From assembly GCA_002293005.1 (NCBI GenBank), contig DBCJ01000078.1, positions 1 through 7,648 on the forward strand: 7,648 bases of DNA. Reading direction: 5' to 3'. The stretch is from Ignavibacteria bacterium UBA961 (GTDB taxonomy: Bacteria; Bacteroidota; Ignavibacteria; Kapaibacteriales; UBA961). Position 1 is the first letter of the stretch. Every line of letters starts with the position of its first letter. A model generated the notes under the pieces. It was not told where the DNA came from. It saw only the letters and a list, made by a program, of their open reading frames with translations, and made no database searches. Made by a program: the position numbers and the translations under genes. Positions 1 to 6,902 of this stretch are shown here, piece by piece.

Positions 1-153
1 AAGATTCCGTCAACTCTAGAGACAAAAAAAACGCGATCTGATCCTGCCAAATTCATTCGCATGACTTGGCTCGGGGACCAAAACCCGCTTCACCTTCTTC
101 CGCCTTGTCTCTATTCCGTTTGTCAATCTCCATGCCTTCCGAAGTTGGCCTCA

Positions 154-167
154 GCGCGCCGTCGCGC
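154..167. other. GC-only inverted repeat (short hairpin)
   Basis: GCGCG at 154-158 pairs with CGCGC at 163-167 around the 4-nt loop CCGT. There is no following T-run on either strand, so it is not an intrinsic terminator. It lies in the GC-richest part of the left-edge segment. Confidence 0.35.
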
Positions 168-260
168 CGAATGGGAATACAAATCTACGACTCTTCTGCA
201 TTCCCACCAAATGGTTTTTTTGTTTTCTTGGTGAAAATATGTGCTTTCACATCGAATTTG

Positions 261-268
261 TAAGTTTG
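261..268 (+). promoter_or_regulatory. Candidate Bacteroidota -7 promoter element upstream of the PD40 gene
   Basis: TAAGTTTG matches TAnnTTTG, the -7 element of the Bacteroidota primary sigma factor. It would place transcription start near 272, about 30 nt before the ATG at 304. No good -33 TTTG is seen at the expected spacing of about 20 nt, so this is a half match. The same octamer occurs in front of the T9SS-secreted gene on the other strand. Confidence 0.3.
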
Positions 269-303
269 AAGAAAGGCGGACATGCTTCTAATTCCCAACA
301 AAT

Positions 304-2112
304 ATGAATACTTCCATCAGAATGATATACTCAATAATTTTTTTGATTTTTTTTGCATTTTCCTTTGAATTATGTTCTCAAGACTACTATTGGGAGTTAA
401 AAAGGACACCGGAAGGCGTAAATTCTTCCCAAGATGAATATAATCCTGTGAAATTTGACAATCAATTCATGTTCACCAGAATTGTTTCCGGAATTCCAAA
501 GCAATACCTTCATAGCGAAGAATCCACAATCACGCCTTATTCTTGGAATCAATCCGCCTTGAAAGGAATGAATATCACTTATCCTCACAAGCGAACTCCA
601 AATACGCATGATCCCAATATCTATTTCAGTTCCACCTATCAAACACTCAAAAGATCTTATCTAGGAATATTCGAGCTGAGAGATAATAATGTTCTTCTTC
701 CACTTGGACAAGAAGAACCAGGTTCCTTCGCATCTCATCCATGTATAACTTCCGATGGACAAACATTGTTTTTTTCCTCAGATAAAGAGGGAAAAGGCGG
801 TGCTGATATCCTTTATTATATAAAAGGTCCAAAAGGAGAATGGCTTGGTCCCAAACCAATGGAGGATTATATCAATTCATCAGGCAATGAAATCAATCCT
901 TTCTCACCACATCCTGATACTTTGTATTATGCATCGGATGGACATGGAGGCAAGGGTGGATTTGACATTCTGATGTCCGTCAGAGAAAATGGAAAATGGC
1001 TCGAACCTGTACCAATCGATGAAGTCAATTCCGAATGGAATGACATGGAATTTACTATCCTCAATGATACCGAAGCCGCATTCACTTCAGATAGACCCGG
1101 CGGAAAAGGTAACTTGGATATATACATGCTCAAGAAATCTAGTCAGATTCCAACTGCAACATCTTATCTGGCATTGACCCCAACAGTTAAATTGATACAA
1201 CAAGACATTGAAAAAGTGGAAAATGCCCTCGCATTTAGATCCTTCATTTTTCCCCGAAACAATAAACTCAGCATAGATGATGATGCGATGATACAGAAAC
1301 TGGGTAAACAACTGCTGGAAAATCTAGATGCAAAAGTGTATATGACCATTCATCCGATAACTGAGAAGATTATTGATAAATTTCATGCAATGAATATCCC
1401 CGACTCACAAATAGTCATTGACTCCTCTATTTTGGAATCGATGATCATGATCAGCATGGATGCCAAAGATATGTATCGTCCGCATCCACGCATTGGATCC
1501 ATCTGTAATCCGCAAAGCTTCAATGTGTTTATCAGTTCAATTCCAGAAAACATCATGTTGGAATGGGAAATCTCAATAAAAGATTCCACATTGAAAAAAG
1601 GCATAGCACTTCCTGATTCAATTCAATACAATACTAATTTCACTATCGTACCATTCCAAGACTCACTCGTAATTCATGCAAAAGGTAGCAATATGATGGG
1701 TATGGAAGTCAGCGATTCACTCATCATTCCCATAAAAAGACAAATCGTTGACTTAAGTGAAAACCTAGATACAAATTCAATACCTGTGCTTTGGCATGTG
1801 AAAGAAATGAAAGCAATGCTCCCTCATTTTTTTAGATATGCGACTTCCTTCACAAATAATTCTGCGGAAGTCAGTGAGAATATTCAATCAAATTCATCTC
1901 CTAAGCAGATTCGTTTATTTGTGACTGACTACAATCAAATTGCCGTTGACAATGCCCTAAAAATGTTCAATAATGAACCCGAACTCAAAGGGTTTACAAT
2001 CTCAAAAGTAGAATTGACACCAAATCACAAACTTGCAAGAATGATTCGCTTTACCATCACAAGAGCTCCATTGGAAGAATATGGGAATATCATTCCTGTT
2101 CTGATCGATTAA
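304..2112 (+). CDS. Exported PD40 beta-propeller protein with degenerate OmpA-like segments
   Basis: This 602-aa protein is probably an envelope protein. Residues 1-26 form a signal peptide (Arg6, then a hydrophobic core); there is no convincing lipobox. Three PD40 (WD40-like) repeats follow at about 148-173, 200-226 and 251-276, each with an SD..GGKG..DI-type turn. Weaker blade-like stretches occur near 45-73 and 100-125. Residues about 309-360 resemble the start of an OmpA_C domain, a beta strand followed by a helix with regularly spaced Leu. Residues 400-475 look like an Ig-like linker. Residues 496-590 resemble a second OmpA-like unit that keeps a Thr-Asp (541-542) but not the usual LSxxRA peptidoglycan-binding signature. 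PD40-OmpA proteins are common in Bacteroidota, where they sit at the outer membrane-peptidoglycan interface; some are T9SS-associated. No role for this one can be assigned. The start at 304 is preferred because it keeps a basic n-region; ATG 322 is the alternative. No Shine-Dalgarno is visible. trmN6 begins 2 nt downstream. Confidence 0.85.
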   Translation: MNTSIRMIYSIIFLIFFAFSFELCSQDYYWELKRTPEGVNSSQDEYNPVKFDNQFMFTRIVSGIPKQYLHSEESTITPYSWNQSALKGMNITYPHKRTPNTHDPNIYFSSTYQTLKRSYLGIFELRDNNVLLPLGQEEPGSFASHPCITSDGQTLFFSSDKEGKGGADILYYIKGPKGEWLGPKPMEDYINSSGNEINPFSPHPDTLYYASDGHGGKGGFDILMSVRENGKWLEPVPIDEVNSEWNDMEFTILNDTEAAFTSDRPGGKGNLDIYMLKKSSQIPTATSYLALTPTVKLIQQDIEKVENALAFRSFIFPRNNKLSIDDDAMIQKLGKQLLENLDAKVYMTIHPITEKIIDKFHAMNIPDSQIVIDSSILESMIMISMDAKDMYRPHPRIGSICNPQSFNVFISSIPENIMLEWEISIKDSTLKKGIALPDSIQYNTNFTIVPFQDSLVIHAKGSNMMGMEVSDSLIIPIKRQIVDLSENLDTNSIPVLWHVKEMKAMLPHFFRYATSFTNNSAEVSENIQSNSSPKQIRLFVTDYNQIAVDNALKMFNNEPELKGFTISKVELTPNHKLARMIRFTITRAPLEEYGNIIPVLID

Positions 2113-2114
2113 GC

Positions 2115-2834
2115 ATGCGCAGGAAACATCAATTTGACTTCAAATGCTTCTCAATAGTTCAATCCCGAAGCGCCATGAAAGTATGCACTGATTCTTGTGT
2201 CTTTGGTGCATTGATTAAACCCCATAATGCTCAGTCAATCCTAGATATCGGAACAGGAACCGGACTGCTTTCTCTCATGGTTGCTCAAAAGATAACAGAT
2301 GCATTGATTGATGTCATTGAAATAGATCCGGAATCAATCCTCGATGCAAAGGAAAACATTGCAGCTTCCCCATGGAAACATCGCTTCACTATTCATGAAG
2401 CGGATATTCGTAATTGGAATGTGAAAAAGACATTTGATGTAATTATGTGCAATCCTCCTTTTCATGTGCGATCAACTCCATCATTAAATTCAAAAGAGCT
2501 TACTGCACATCATTCAGATAATACCCTGCCATTTGACTCATTGATACAAGCAGTGGTATCGCATTCCCATGCAAATACGCAAACTTGGGTTTTACTCCCC
2601 ATTCAAGAAATGCTCGAGTTCATTGACATTGCAGAGAAATACTTTCTATTTCCACAAGAATCCATCATGATACATAATGCAAGCAATGAAGAATCAATCA
2701 GAAGAATTTGCAGATTCTCGAAGCATAGAGAAGAAGGATGCATCGAAAAACAATTTTCCTATAGATTATATCCATCTGGTCCATACACAGAAGAGTTCAT
2801 CACTGCAATGTCACCCTATTATCTCTTCCTCTGA
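2115..2834 (+). CDS. trmN6: tRNA1(Val) (adenine(37)-N6)-methyltransferase
   Basis: This 239-aa cytoplasmic enzyme should use S-adenosylmethionine to methylate N6 of A37, next to the anticodon of tRNA1(Val). It belongs to the class I Rossmann-fold methyltransferases of the TrmN6 (YfiC) family. The N-terminus has the family pattern F.F.......R..MKV.TDS (residues 7-27). Motif I, the SAM-binding glycine loop, is LDIGTGTG at 43-50. The acidic residue after strand 2 is Glu69. The catalytic motif IV is NPPF at 113-116, typical of N6-adenine methyltransferases. The C-terminus (YTEEF...YYLFL) also resembles the end of E. coli YfiC, and the length is close to the family norm, so the gene looks intact. 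The ATG lies 2 nt after the preceding stop, with no Shine-Dalgarno, which suggests co-transcription and possibly coupled translation. Its last 16 nt overlap the end of the convergent hydrolase gene. Confidence 0.93.
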   Translation: MRRKHQFDFKCFSIVQSRSAMKVCTDSCVFGALIKPHNAQSILDIGTGTGLLSLMVAQKITDALIDVIEIDPESILDAKENIAASPWKHRFTIHEADIRNWNVKKTFDVIMCNPPFHVRSTPSLNSKELTAHHSDNTLPFDSLIQAVVSHSHANTQTWVLLPIQEMLEFIDIAEKYFLFPQESIMIHNASNEESIRRICRFSKHREEGCIEKQFSYRLYPSGPYTEEFITAMSPYYLFL

Positions 2835-4219
2835 GAATTCTTTGCTGTCACCTTTTTCAGCCAAGCGATGATATCATCAATCACCTCTTGCTCAATAGTT
2901 GTTTCAATCTTTGCATATTCCTCTATGTCGCATGTATTGCAATGCTGAAACAAATGATTCATCCCTTTATATTCTTGAACTCGAAAGTTTACATTCCCAT
3001 GCTTTTGAAGCAATAATTCAATGCTCTTCAGATTTCGTTCTGATTCCACTTGCATGTCTTCTGAACCATTGATTGCAAAGACAGGACATTTTACATCGCG
3101 TAAATATTTCTCTGGGTCATAGGATATGAAATACTTCAACCAAGGACTCTGCAATTGATTGAGCTGAGCCCTGAATTCAGGCGAGTTAACCACAAACATC
3201 TTCTGTTGCTGAACTGCCCAGAGGCCAAGCGAATCAGTTAATTGTGATCGAAGCTTTATAGAATCAGTAGATTCTTTAATCATCGTGAGCAAAGTCTTTT
3301 GGCGCAACACTGATTTCTCCACTTCAGCCATGGGCAGGGTCTTTGAAGTGACTTTTCTCGTCTGCCATACAAGAACTTCAAAACCACTGATTCCCAAACC
3401 TGCCATCGAACAAATGAATGCAATGTCTTGAGGATAAGTAGCAGCAAGTATTTGTGCTATCATTCCGCCTTCGCTATGACCAATCAACCCTATTCTCGTG
3501 GTGTCAATACCACTCTGCATATGCAATGCACGAACTCCAGCATAGATATCTTCGGACAAATCCTTTGTAGTCGCCTTGGATGGATCTCCTTCGGATGACC
3601 CCACTCCGCGATCATCCATGCGAAGCACTGCAAATCCTGCTCGTGTCAATGCATCAGACAGAACAAAGAAAGGTTTATGATTAAAAATGGATTCATCTCT
3701 GTCTTGTGATCCGGAACCCGTAATCAATACAATTGCAGGAAAGGAACCCTTGCCCATTGGCTTAGTGAGGGTACCGGCAAGATTACCAGCTGAACTCTTT
3801 ACTATGATTTCTTCAGAGATATAGGGGAATGGTCCATTTGGAGTTTGAGGTCTTTTCGGTGGTTCAAAGTTTCCTTCTTTTTTCACCAATTTCAGTGGAT
3901 AGATTCCGCCATTCTGTTTCCAATTTCCTTCCAGTGTGATGGAGTCAATCTTCTTCCCGTCAAAAAGACCATTGATTGCTTGTACTTGAAACTTTACGGA
4001 TTGTTGAGTTTCGTTTATAAGCATTGGTATATCTTTAGCTCCTTGCAAAGGAACATCCAATGAACCTTCAATATTGTATAATCCTCTAACTTTGAAAATC
4101 AACTCTAATGTAGCGCCAACTTTCAATTCACCAACCCAATTTCCTCGTACATCGAAGTTTGCGACCTGTGCTTGCAAAGTGATAAGTGAGCAAAAGAATA
4201 AACCAAGTAATCGAATCAT
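2819..4219 (-). CDS. Exported alpha/beta hydrolase (serine esterase/peptidase-like)
   Basis: This 466-aa protein has a signal peptide (MIRLLGLFFC..., likely cut after LQA at residue 17). A small beta-rich domain at about 22-115 has the G.W.G.L...L.L.F pattern often found before hydrolases of this type in Bacteroidota. The alpha/beta hydrolase domain covers about 135-456. The expected catalytic parts are present: an oxyanion-region GSGSQDRDE (168-176), the nucleophile elbow GHSEGG with Ser249, Asp388 in NGSED, and His422 in GMNHLF. Family knowledge supports ester or peptide hydrolysis in the periplasm or outside the cell; the substrate cannot be predicted. The C-terminus has no T9SS tail, so the protein probably stays periplasmic. 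It is odd in having Cys427-x-x-Cys430 just after the catalytic His. The start ATG overlaps the stop of the upstream T9SS gene (ATGA), so the two are likely translationally coupled; only a weak GAGAG lies upstream. Confidence 0.9.
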   Translation of the reverse strand: MIRLLGLFFCSLITLQAQVANFDVRGNWVGELKVGATLELIFKVRGLYNIEGSLDVPLQGAKDIPMLINETQQSVKFQVQAINGLFDGKKIDSITLEGNWKQNGGIYPLKLVKKEGNFEPPKRPQTPNGPFPYISEEIIVKSSAGNLAGTLTKPMGKGSFPAIVLITGSGSQDRDESIFNHKPFFVLSDALTRAGFAVLRMDDRGVGSSEGDPSKATTKDLSEDIYAGVRALHMQSGIDTTRIGLIGHSEGGMIAQILAATYPQDIAFICSMAGLGISGFEVLVWQTRKVTSKTLPMAEVEKSVLRQKTLLTMIKESTDSIKLRSQLTDSLGLWAVQQQKMFVVNSPEFRAQLNQLQSPWLKYFISYDPEKYLRDVKCPVFAINGSEDMQVESERNLKSIELLLQKHGNVNFRVQEYKGMNHLFQHCNTCDIEEYAKIETTIEQEVIDDIIAWLKKVTAKNSQRKR

Positions 4220-6429
4220 CGCATCACTCTCAATGATTCAGATTGAACTTGTTCACCATGCTTGATTCTGAATGAATATATGCCGGAATGAAATGCTGAA
4301 ACATCAATGCTTCCAATATATTGTCCATCACCTGAGTGTTGAATATCTTCTCCAAAAACCAAGTCACCAAGTAGTGAATACACTTCAATCCGTGAATTGC
4401 CACTTGGAATATGTACTTGAAATCTGACAATATCATTCGCAGGTTGCGGAAATATCGCGAAGTCTGAACCGGAGATCGATTCTTGTACATTTGTGATTAC
4501 TGATTTAATTGGAATAGAAGCTGCATTCAAGATTCTACCAAAAAGTGGATCAGGATTATATTCATAAAGGAAGCCAATCGCAGTCAGTGTTTGAATATTC
4601 ATGTCGACCGGAAGCACTTTTGTGAATGTGCAAGCATATCTTTTTCCGATTTGAGTATCATAAGCAACTGAATCAGGAACTCCAAATATTCCAGCTTCAT
4701 CCAAAAACATTCTTGCAACATGTTTGTGTTGGAAATCAGAAATCTTCTGCGGTTGATTACCCCAAATTGGAATGGTGCTATCGCCAGACATCGTATTTGC
4801 TTGATCAAATTCGAGTCCTCCAATAATACTATCTTGAACAATCATTGCATTCACTCGATAATCTCCCGAAACCTCCGCTTCAAATGTTGAAGAGATTGTA
4901 CATGTCAAGGTGCGAGAAGGATTATGAAATACAGTATTGATTCTCACTTCGGCCGGCGTTGGAATACTCTTGGATATTTGCAGTGCATCAATGATAGGTT
5001 TCCCTTGCATGAATGCAGAATTTCTAGGCAAAGTGAATCCCAATGTAGAACCTATGGTCGGATATAATCCTCTATCGACCATGATTGCTCCGGCAGATGC
5101 TGCAAAGGAAGCAGATAAAGTGTCGGCTCTGTTTAATGTCAAAGAATCATCCAGATGATATGCTATATGCAATGCACCGGGATTGACACTCAATGCAGTA
5201 TCAATTGCAGTGATTCCTCGCGGGCATTCACCACAATTCGTTGATGTGAATTGTTCAATCAATACAGTCTTTTTGGGAGGATTTACCATATATGCAGTGA
5301 TGGTTTTTGTAGTATCATTCACATTATATTCATCAGGATTATTTTCATTGATGCTATCACACCATGCTGATAATCTATATCGCTTTGATTGCTTTGGACT
5401 CCATATCGCTGTCTGCAATTTCAATGATGCATTAGGTGCTAGTACAGATTGATGAACTGAATCAACAATAGTATCATTTTCAATAGCCAATCTCAATCTG
5501 AAACTCTTCACGCTATCAGATCCATTATTTCTCACTTCAACCGGAATTGCTATTCCATTTTGCGAGCCGGCTGTAAGTTCGCCGAGTGTAATGCTTGCAA
5601 TGGACAAATCAAAACGAGGAATGGCATCTTTGGGTCTGAATACATGATATGCATTGTCATCGGCAGTGAAATCATATTGCATTCCCAATCGAGGATTCAA
5701 CACTTGCGATCCAACTCTTTGACCAAGCATTACTCCCGTTGAATCATTGATTTGCAAGCCGATCGACAAGCCGATATTTGTGGTATCGGGTCTTATTCCA
5801 TTTTGTGAGATTTCGAATGAGAATGTTGAATGATCAATCACATACACAAAATTTGAAGACTCCTCAAGCATGATTGACCAATTACAAATTGATGTAAACT
5901 GAGAAGTGGAATGCATGAATGAGAATCCTGTGAATGAAATCCAGAATTGTCTATTCGGAGCAAAACCAAATACTCTTGTGCGAATCATCGGTGTGCGAGC
6001 ACTGGGATTAAGTATGATGGATGCTTGATTTTGTCGCGAAGAAAGACCCAACATATAGATTGCAGAATTTGGATATCCCGGTTTTGGAAGAGTAATGGAA
6101 GTATCAGATGGGATATTCACAAATGAAGTGTCAAATGTAATAATTCCCGTATTTGATACCTTCAAAGATGATCTCAATTCATTGTTAAACCAATATGGAA
6201 AAGGCATCGTGATTAATGAAGACCATTTAGGAATGGTATCAGATGCATTGTAAATGACTGTCCACCCCTGACCCGGCATGGGATTTTGAATATCATCTCC
6301 ACGATGAAATCCATTTGGATTTCCGGACCCCGCAGGAAATGAAGTCGGTAGATACTGAGCTTGTACGGTGAAGATGATGGAAGTCAATACCATCAATATC
6401 GATAGGATTCGCAACATGGAAGTCTGCAT
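4216..6429 (-). CDS. T9SS-secreted Omp28-like protein with thioredoxin-like CGEC module
   Basis: This is a 737-aa protein from the chosen ATG at 6429. Residues 1-24 are a signal peptide ending VQA. A beta-rich, uncharacterised region spans about 25-262. A CARDB-like Ig domain lies at about 273-383 (pattern FDLSIASI...PVEVRNNG). An Omp28-related module follows from about 388: TVLIEQFTSTNCGECPRG carries a CxxC (Cys399, Cys402), Pro457 is a possible cis-proline, and HKHVARM and ILNA match later family positions. Residues 655-737 form a type A T9SS sorting tail (FPQPAND..., then SLLG, then SGIYSFRI). The protein should therefore cross the inner membrane by Sec and the outer membrane by T9SS, then be anchored or released at the surface. 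The role is unknown; a disulfide-active or extracellular binding function is inference. The frame stays open to a TTG at 6450, but that codon is part of a candidate promoter; ATG 6417 is another possible start. The stop overlaps the hydrolase ATG. Confidence 0.88.
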   Translation of the reverse strand: MQTSMLRILSILMVLTSIIFTVQAQYLPTSFPAGSGNPNGFHRGDDIQNPMPGQGWTVIYNASDTIPKWSSLITMPFPYWFNNELRSSLKVSNTGIITFDTSFVNIPSDTSITLPKPGYPNSAIYMLGLSSRQNQASIILNPSARTPMIRTRVFGFAPNRQFWISFTGFSFMHSTSQFTSICNWSIMLEESSNFVYVIDHSTFSFEISQNGIRPDTTNIGLSIGLQINDSTGVMLGQRVGSQVLNPRLGMQYDFTADDNAYHVFRPKDAIPRFDLSIASITLGELTAGSQNGIAIPVEVRNNGSDSVKSFRLRLAIENDTIVDSVHQSVLAPNASLKLQTAIWSPKQSKRYRLSAWCDSINENNPDEYNVNDTTKTITAYMVNPPKKTVLIEQFTSTNCGECPRGITAIDTALSVNPGALHIAYHLDDSLTLNRADTLSASFAASAGAIMVDRGLYPTIGSTLGFTLPRNSAFMQGKPIIDALQISKSIPTPAEVRINTVFHNPSRTLTCTISSTFEAEVSGDYRVNAMIVQDSIIGGLEFDQANTMSGDSTIPIWGNQPQKISDFQHKHVARMFLDEAGIFGVPDSVAYDTQIGKRYACTFTKVLPVDMNIQTLTAIGFLYEYNPDPLFGRILNAASIPIKSVITNVQESISGSDFAIFPQPANDIVRFQVHIPSGNSRIEVYSLLGDLVFGEDIQHSGDGQYIGSIDVSAFHSGIYSFRIKHGEQVQSESLRVMR

Positions 6430-6447
6430 AGTGTGAAATGATATATG

Positions 6448-6479
6448 CAAACTTAGACAAGAACATGCGAAGAGCCAAG
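6448..6479 (-). promoter_or_regulatory. Candidate Bacteroidota-type promoter for the T9SS gene and hydrolase
   Basis: On the minus strand, TAAGTTTG at 6455-6448 matches the -7 consensus TAnnTTTG. CTTG at 6479-6476 lies exactly 20 nt upstream, as a partial -33 TTTG. Transcription would start near 6444, giving a leader of about 15 nt to ATG 6429. The -33 half lies between 6476 and 6479, just beyond the arsC stop. Such a short motif can occur by chance, so support is moderate. Confidence 0.4.
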
Positions 6480-6482
6480 AGA

Positions 6483-6902
6483 CTAATACTTGAATGTCCG
6501 CGCATTGAATCTGAATAATTCGAGTACGATCTTATCTCTAATCTTTATAAAACCCTGTCTTTCCTCTTCCTGATTCTCATAATTCCTTGCAGGATCTTCA
6601 AAACCTATATGCAGACGATGTCTAACATCGCCGATGAATACAGGACATGTTTCATTTGCGCCATCACAAACGGTGATGACATAGTCCCAGCGTTCTTTGA
6701 GATATGTCTCCACTTGCATGGGAACATGATGAGATATATCAATCCCCAAATCATGCATTACTTCCACAGCCATGGGATGCACTCGTACAGTGGGTTTTGT
6801 TCCGGCAGAATGAACATATAGATCTGCATTGAGATTTTGCAATATTCCATGAGCCATTTGACTTCGTGCGCTATTTCCGGTGCAAAGTATCAGAATTTTC
6901 AT
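6483..6902 (-). CDS. arsC: Thioredoxin-coupled arsenate reductase
   Basis: This 139-aa cytoplasmic enzyme has the low-molecular-weight tyrosine phosphatase fold. It reduces arsenate to arsenite through a three-cysteine relay, with thioredoxin as final reductant. The P-loop CTGNSARS (residues 7-14) contains the nucleophile Cys7 and Arg13. Cys79 and Cys86 (VCDGANETCP) have the same seven-residue separation as the relay cysteines of Staphylococcus aureus ArsC (Cys82 and Cys89). Asp103 in DPA is the likely general acid. All key residues are present and the length equals that of the Bacillus subtilis enzyme. An ordinary phosphatase is unlikely because all three cysteines are conserved. The ATG overlaps the acr3 stop by 4 nt (ATGA), so the two are translationally coupled. 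Arsenite produced here is the substrate of Acr3. Confidence 0.96.
   Translation of the reverse strand: MKILILCTGNSARSQMAHGILQNLNADLYVHSAGTKPTVRVHPMAVEVMHDLGIDISHHVPMQVETYLKERWDYVITVCDGANETCPVFIGDVRHRLHIGFEDPARNYENQEEERQGFIKIRDKIVLELFRFNARTFKY

Larger units (their letters stand above)
1..303. other. Gene-free left edge with GC-richer, stop-poor segment; possible intergenic repeat
   Basis: No convincing gene lies here. By hand count, 61-180 is about 57% GC, clearly above samples from the adjacent gene (40-47%). Long open stretches occur in several frames. The longest plus-strand frame starts at a TTG at 66 and has no recognisable domain. On the minus strand, a frame from the ATG at 283-281 runs 32 codons to a TAG at 187-185, then stays open for 43 more codons to a TGA at 55-53. 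Its conceptual product is rich in Lys, Arg, Glu and Asp. The segment also contains a GC-only hairpin (154-167) and a CACCAA/TTGGTG inverted pair (205-210 with 228-233). Possible explanations are the end of a dispersed intergenic repeat, a decayed small gene, or a structured RNA. I cannot separate these from one window. The last 40 bases look like the leader of the gene at 304. Confidence 0.4.

Noticed and set aside
24..45. GATC-rich repeat and T8 run on the minus strand as a terminator
   Set aside because: The inverted repeat is 4 bp around one base and cannot form a stable stem.
205..233. Possible intrinsic terminator: CACCAA/TTGGTG with T-run
   Set aside because: The stem is only 6 bp, the loop is 17 nt, and the T-run lies in the loop and not after the stem.
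66..263. 65-codon plus-strand open frame
   Set aside because: It starts at a TTG with no ribosome site, shows no domain, and lies in a GC-rich stretch that is open in several frames.
5183..5452. 89-codon plus-strand open frame
   Set aside because: It is antisense to the T9SS protein's CARDB/Omp28 region and has no recognisable domain.
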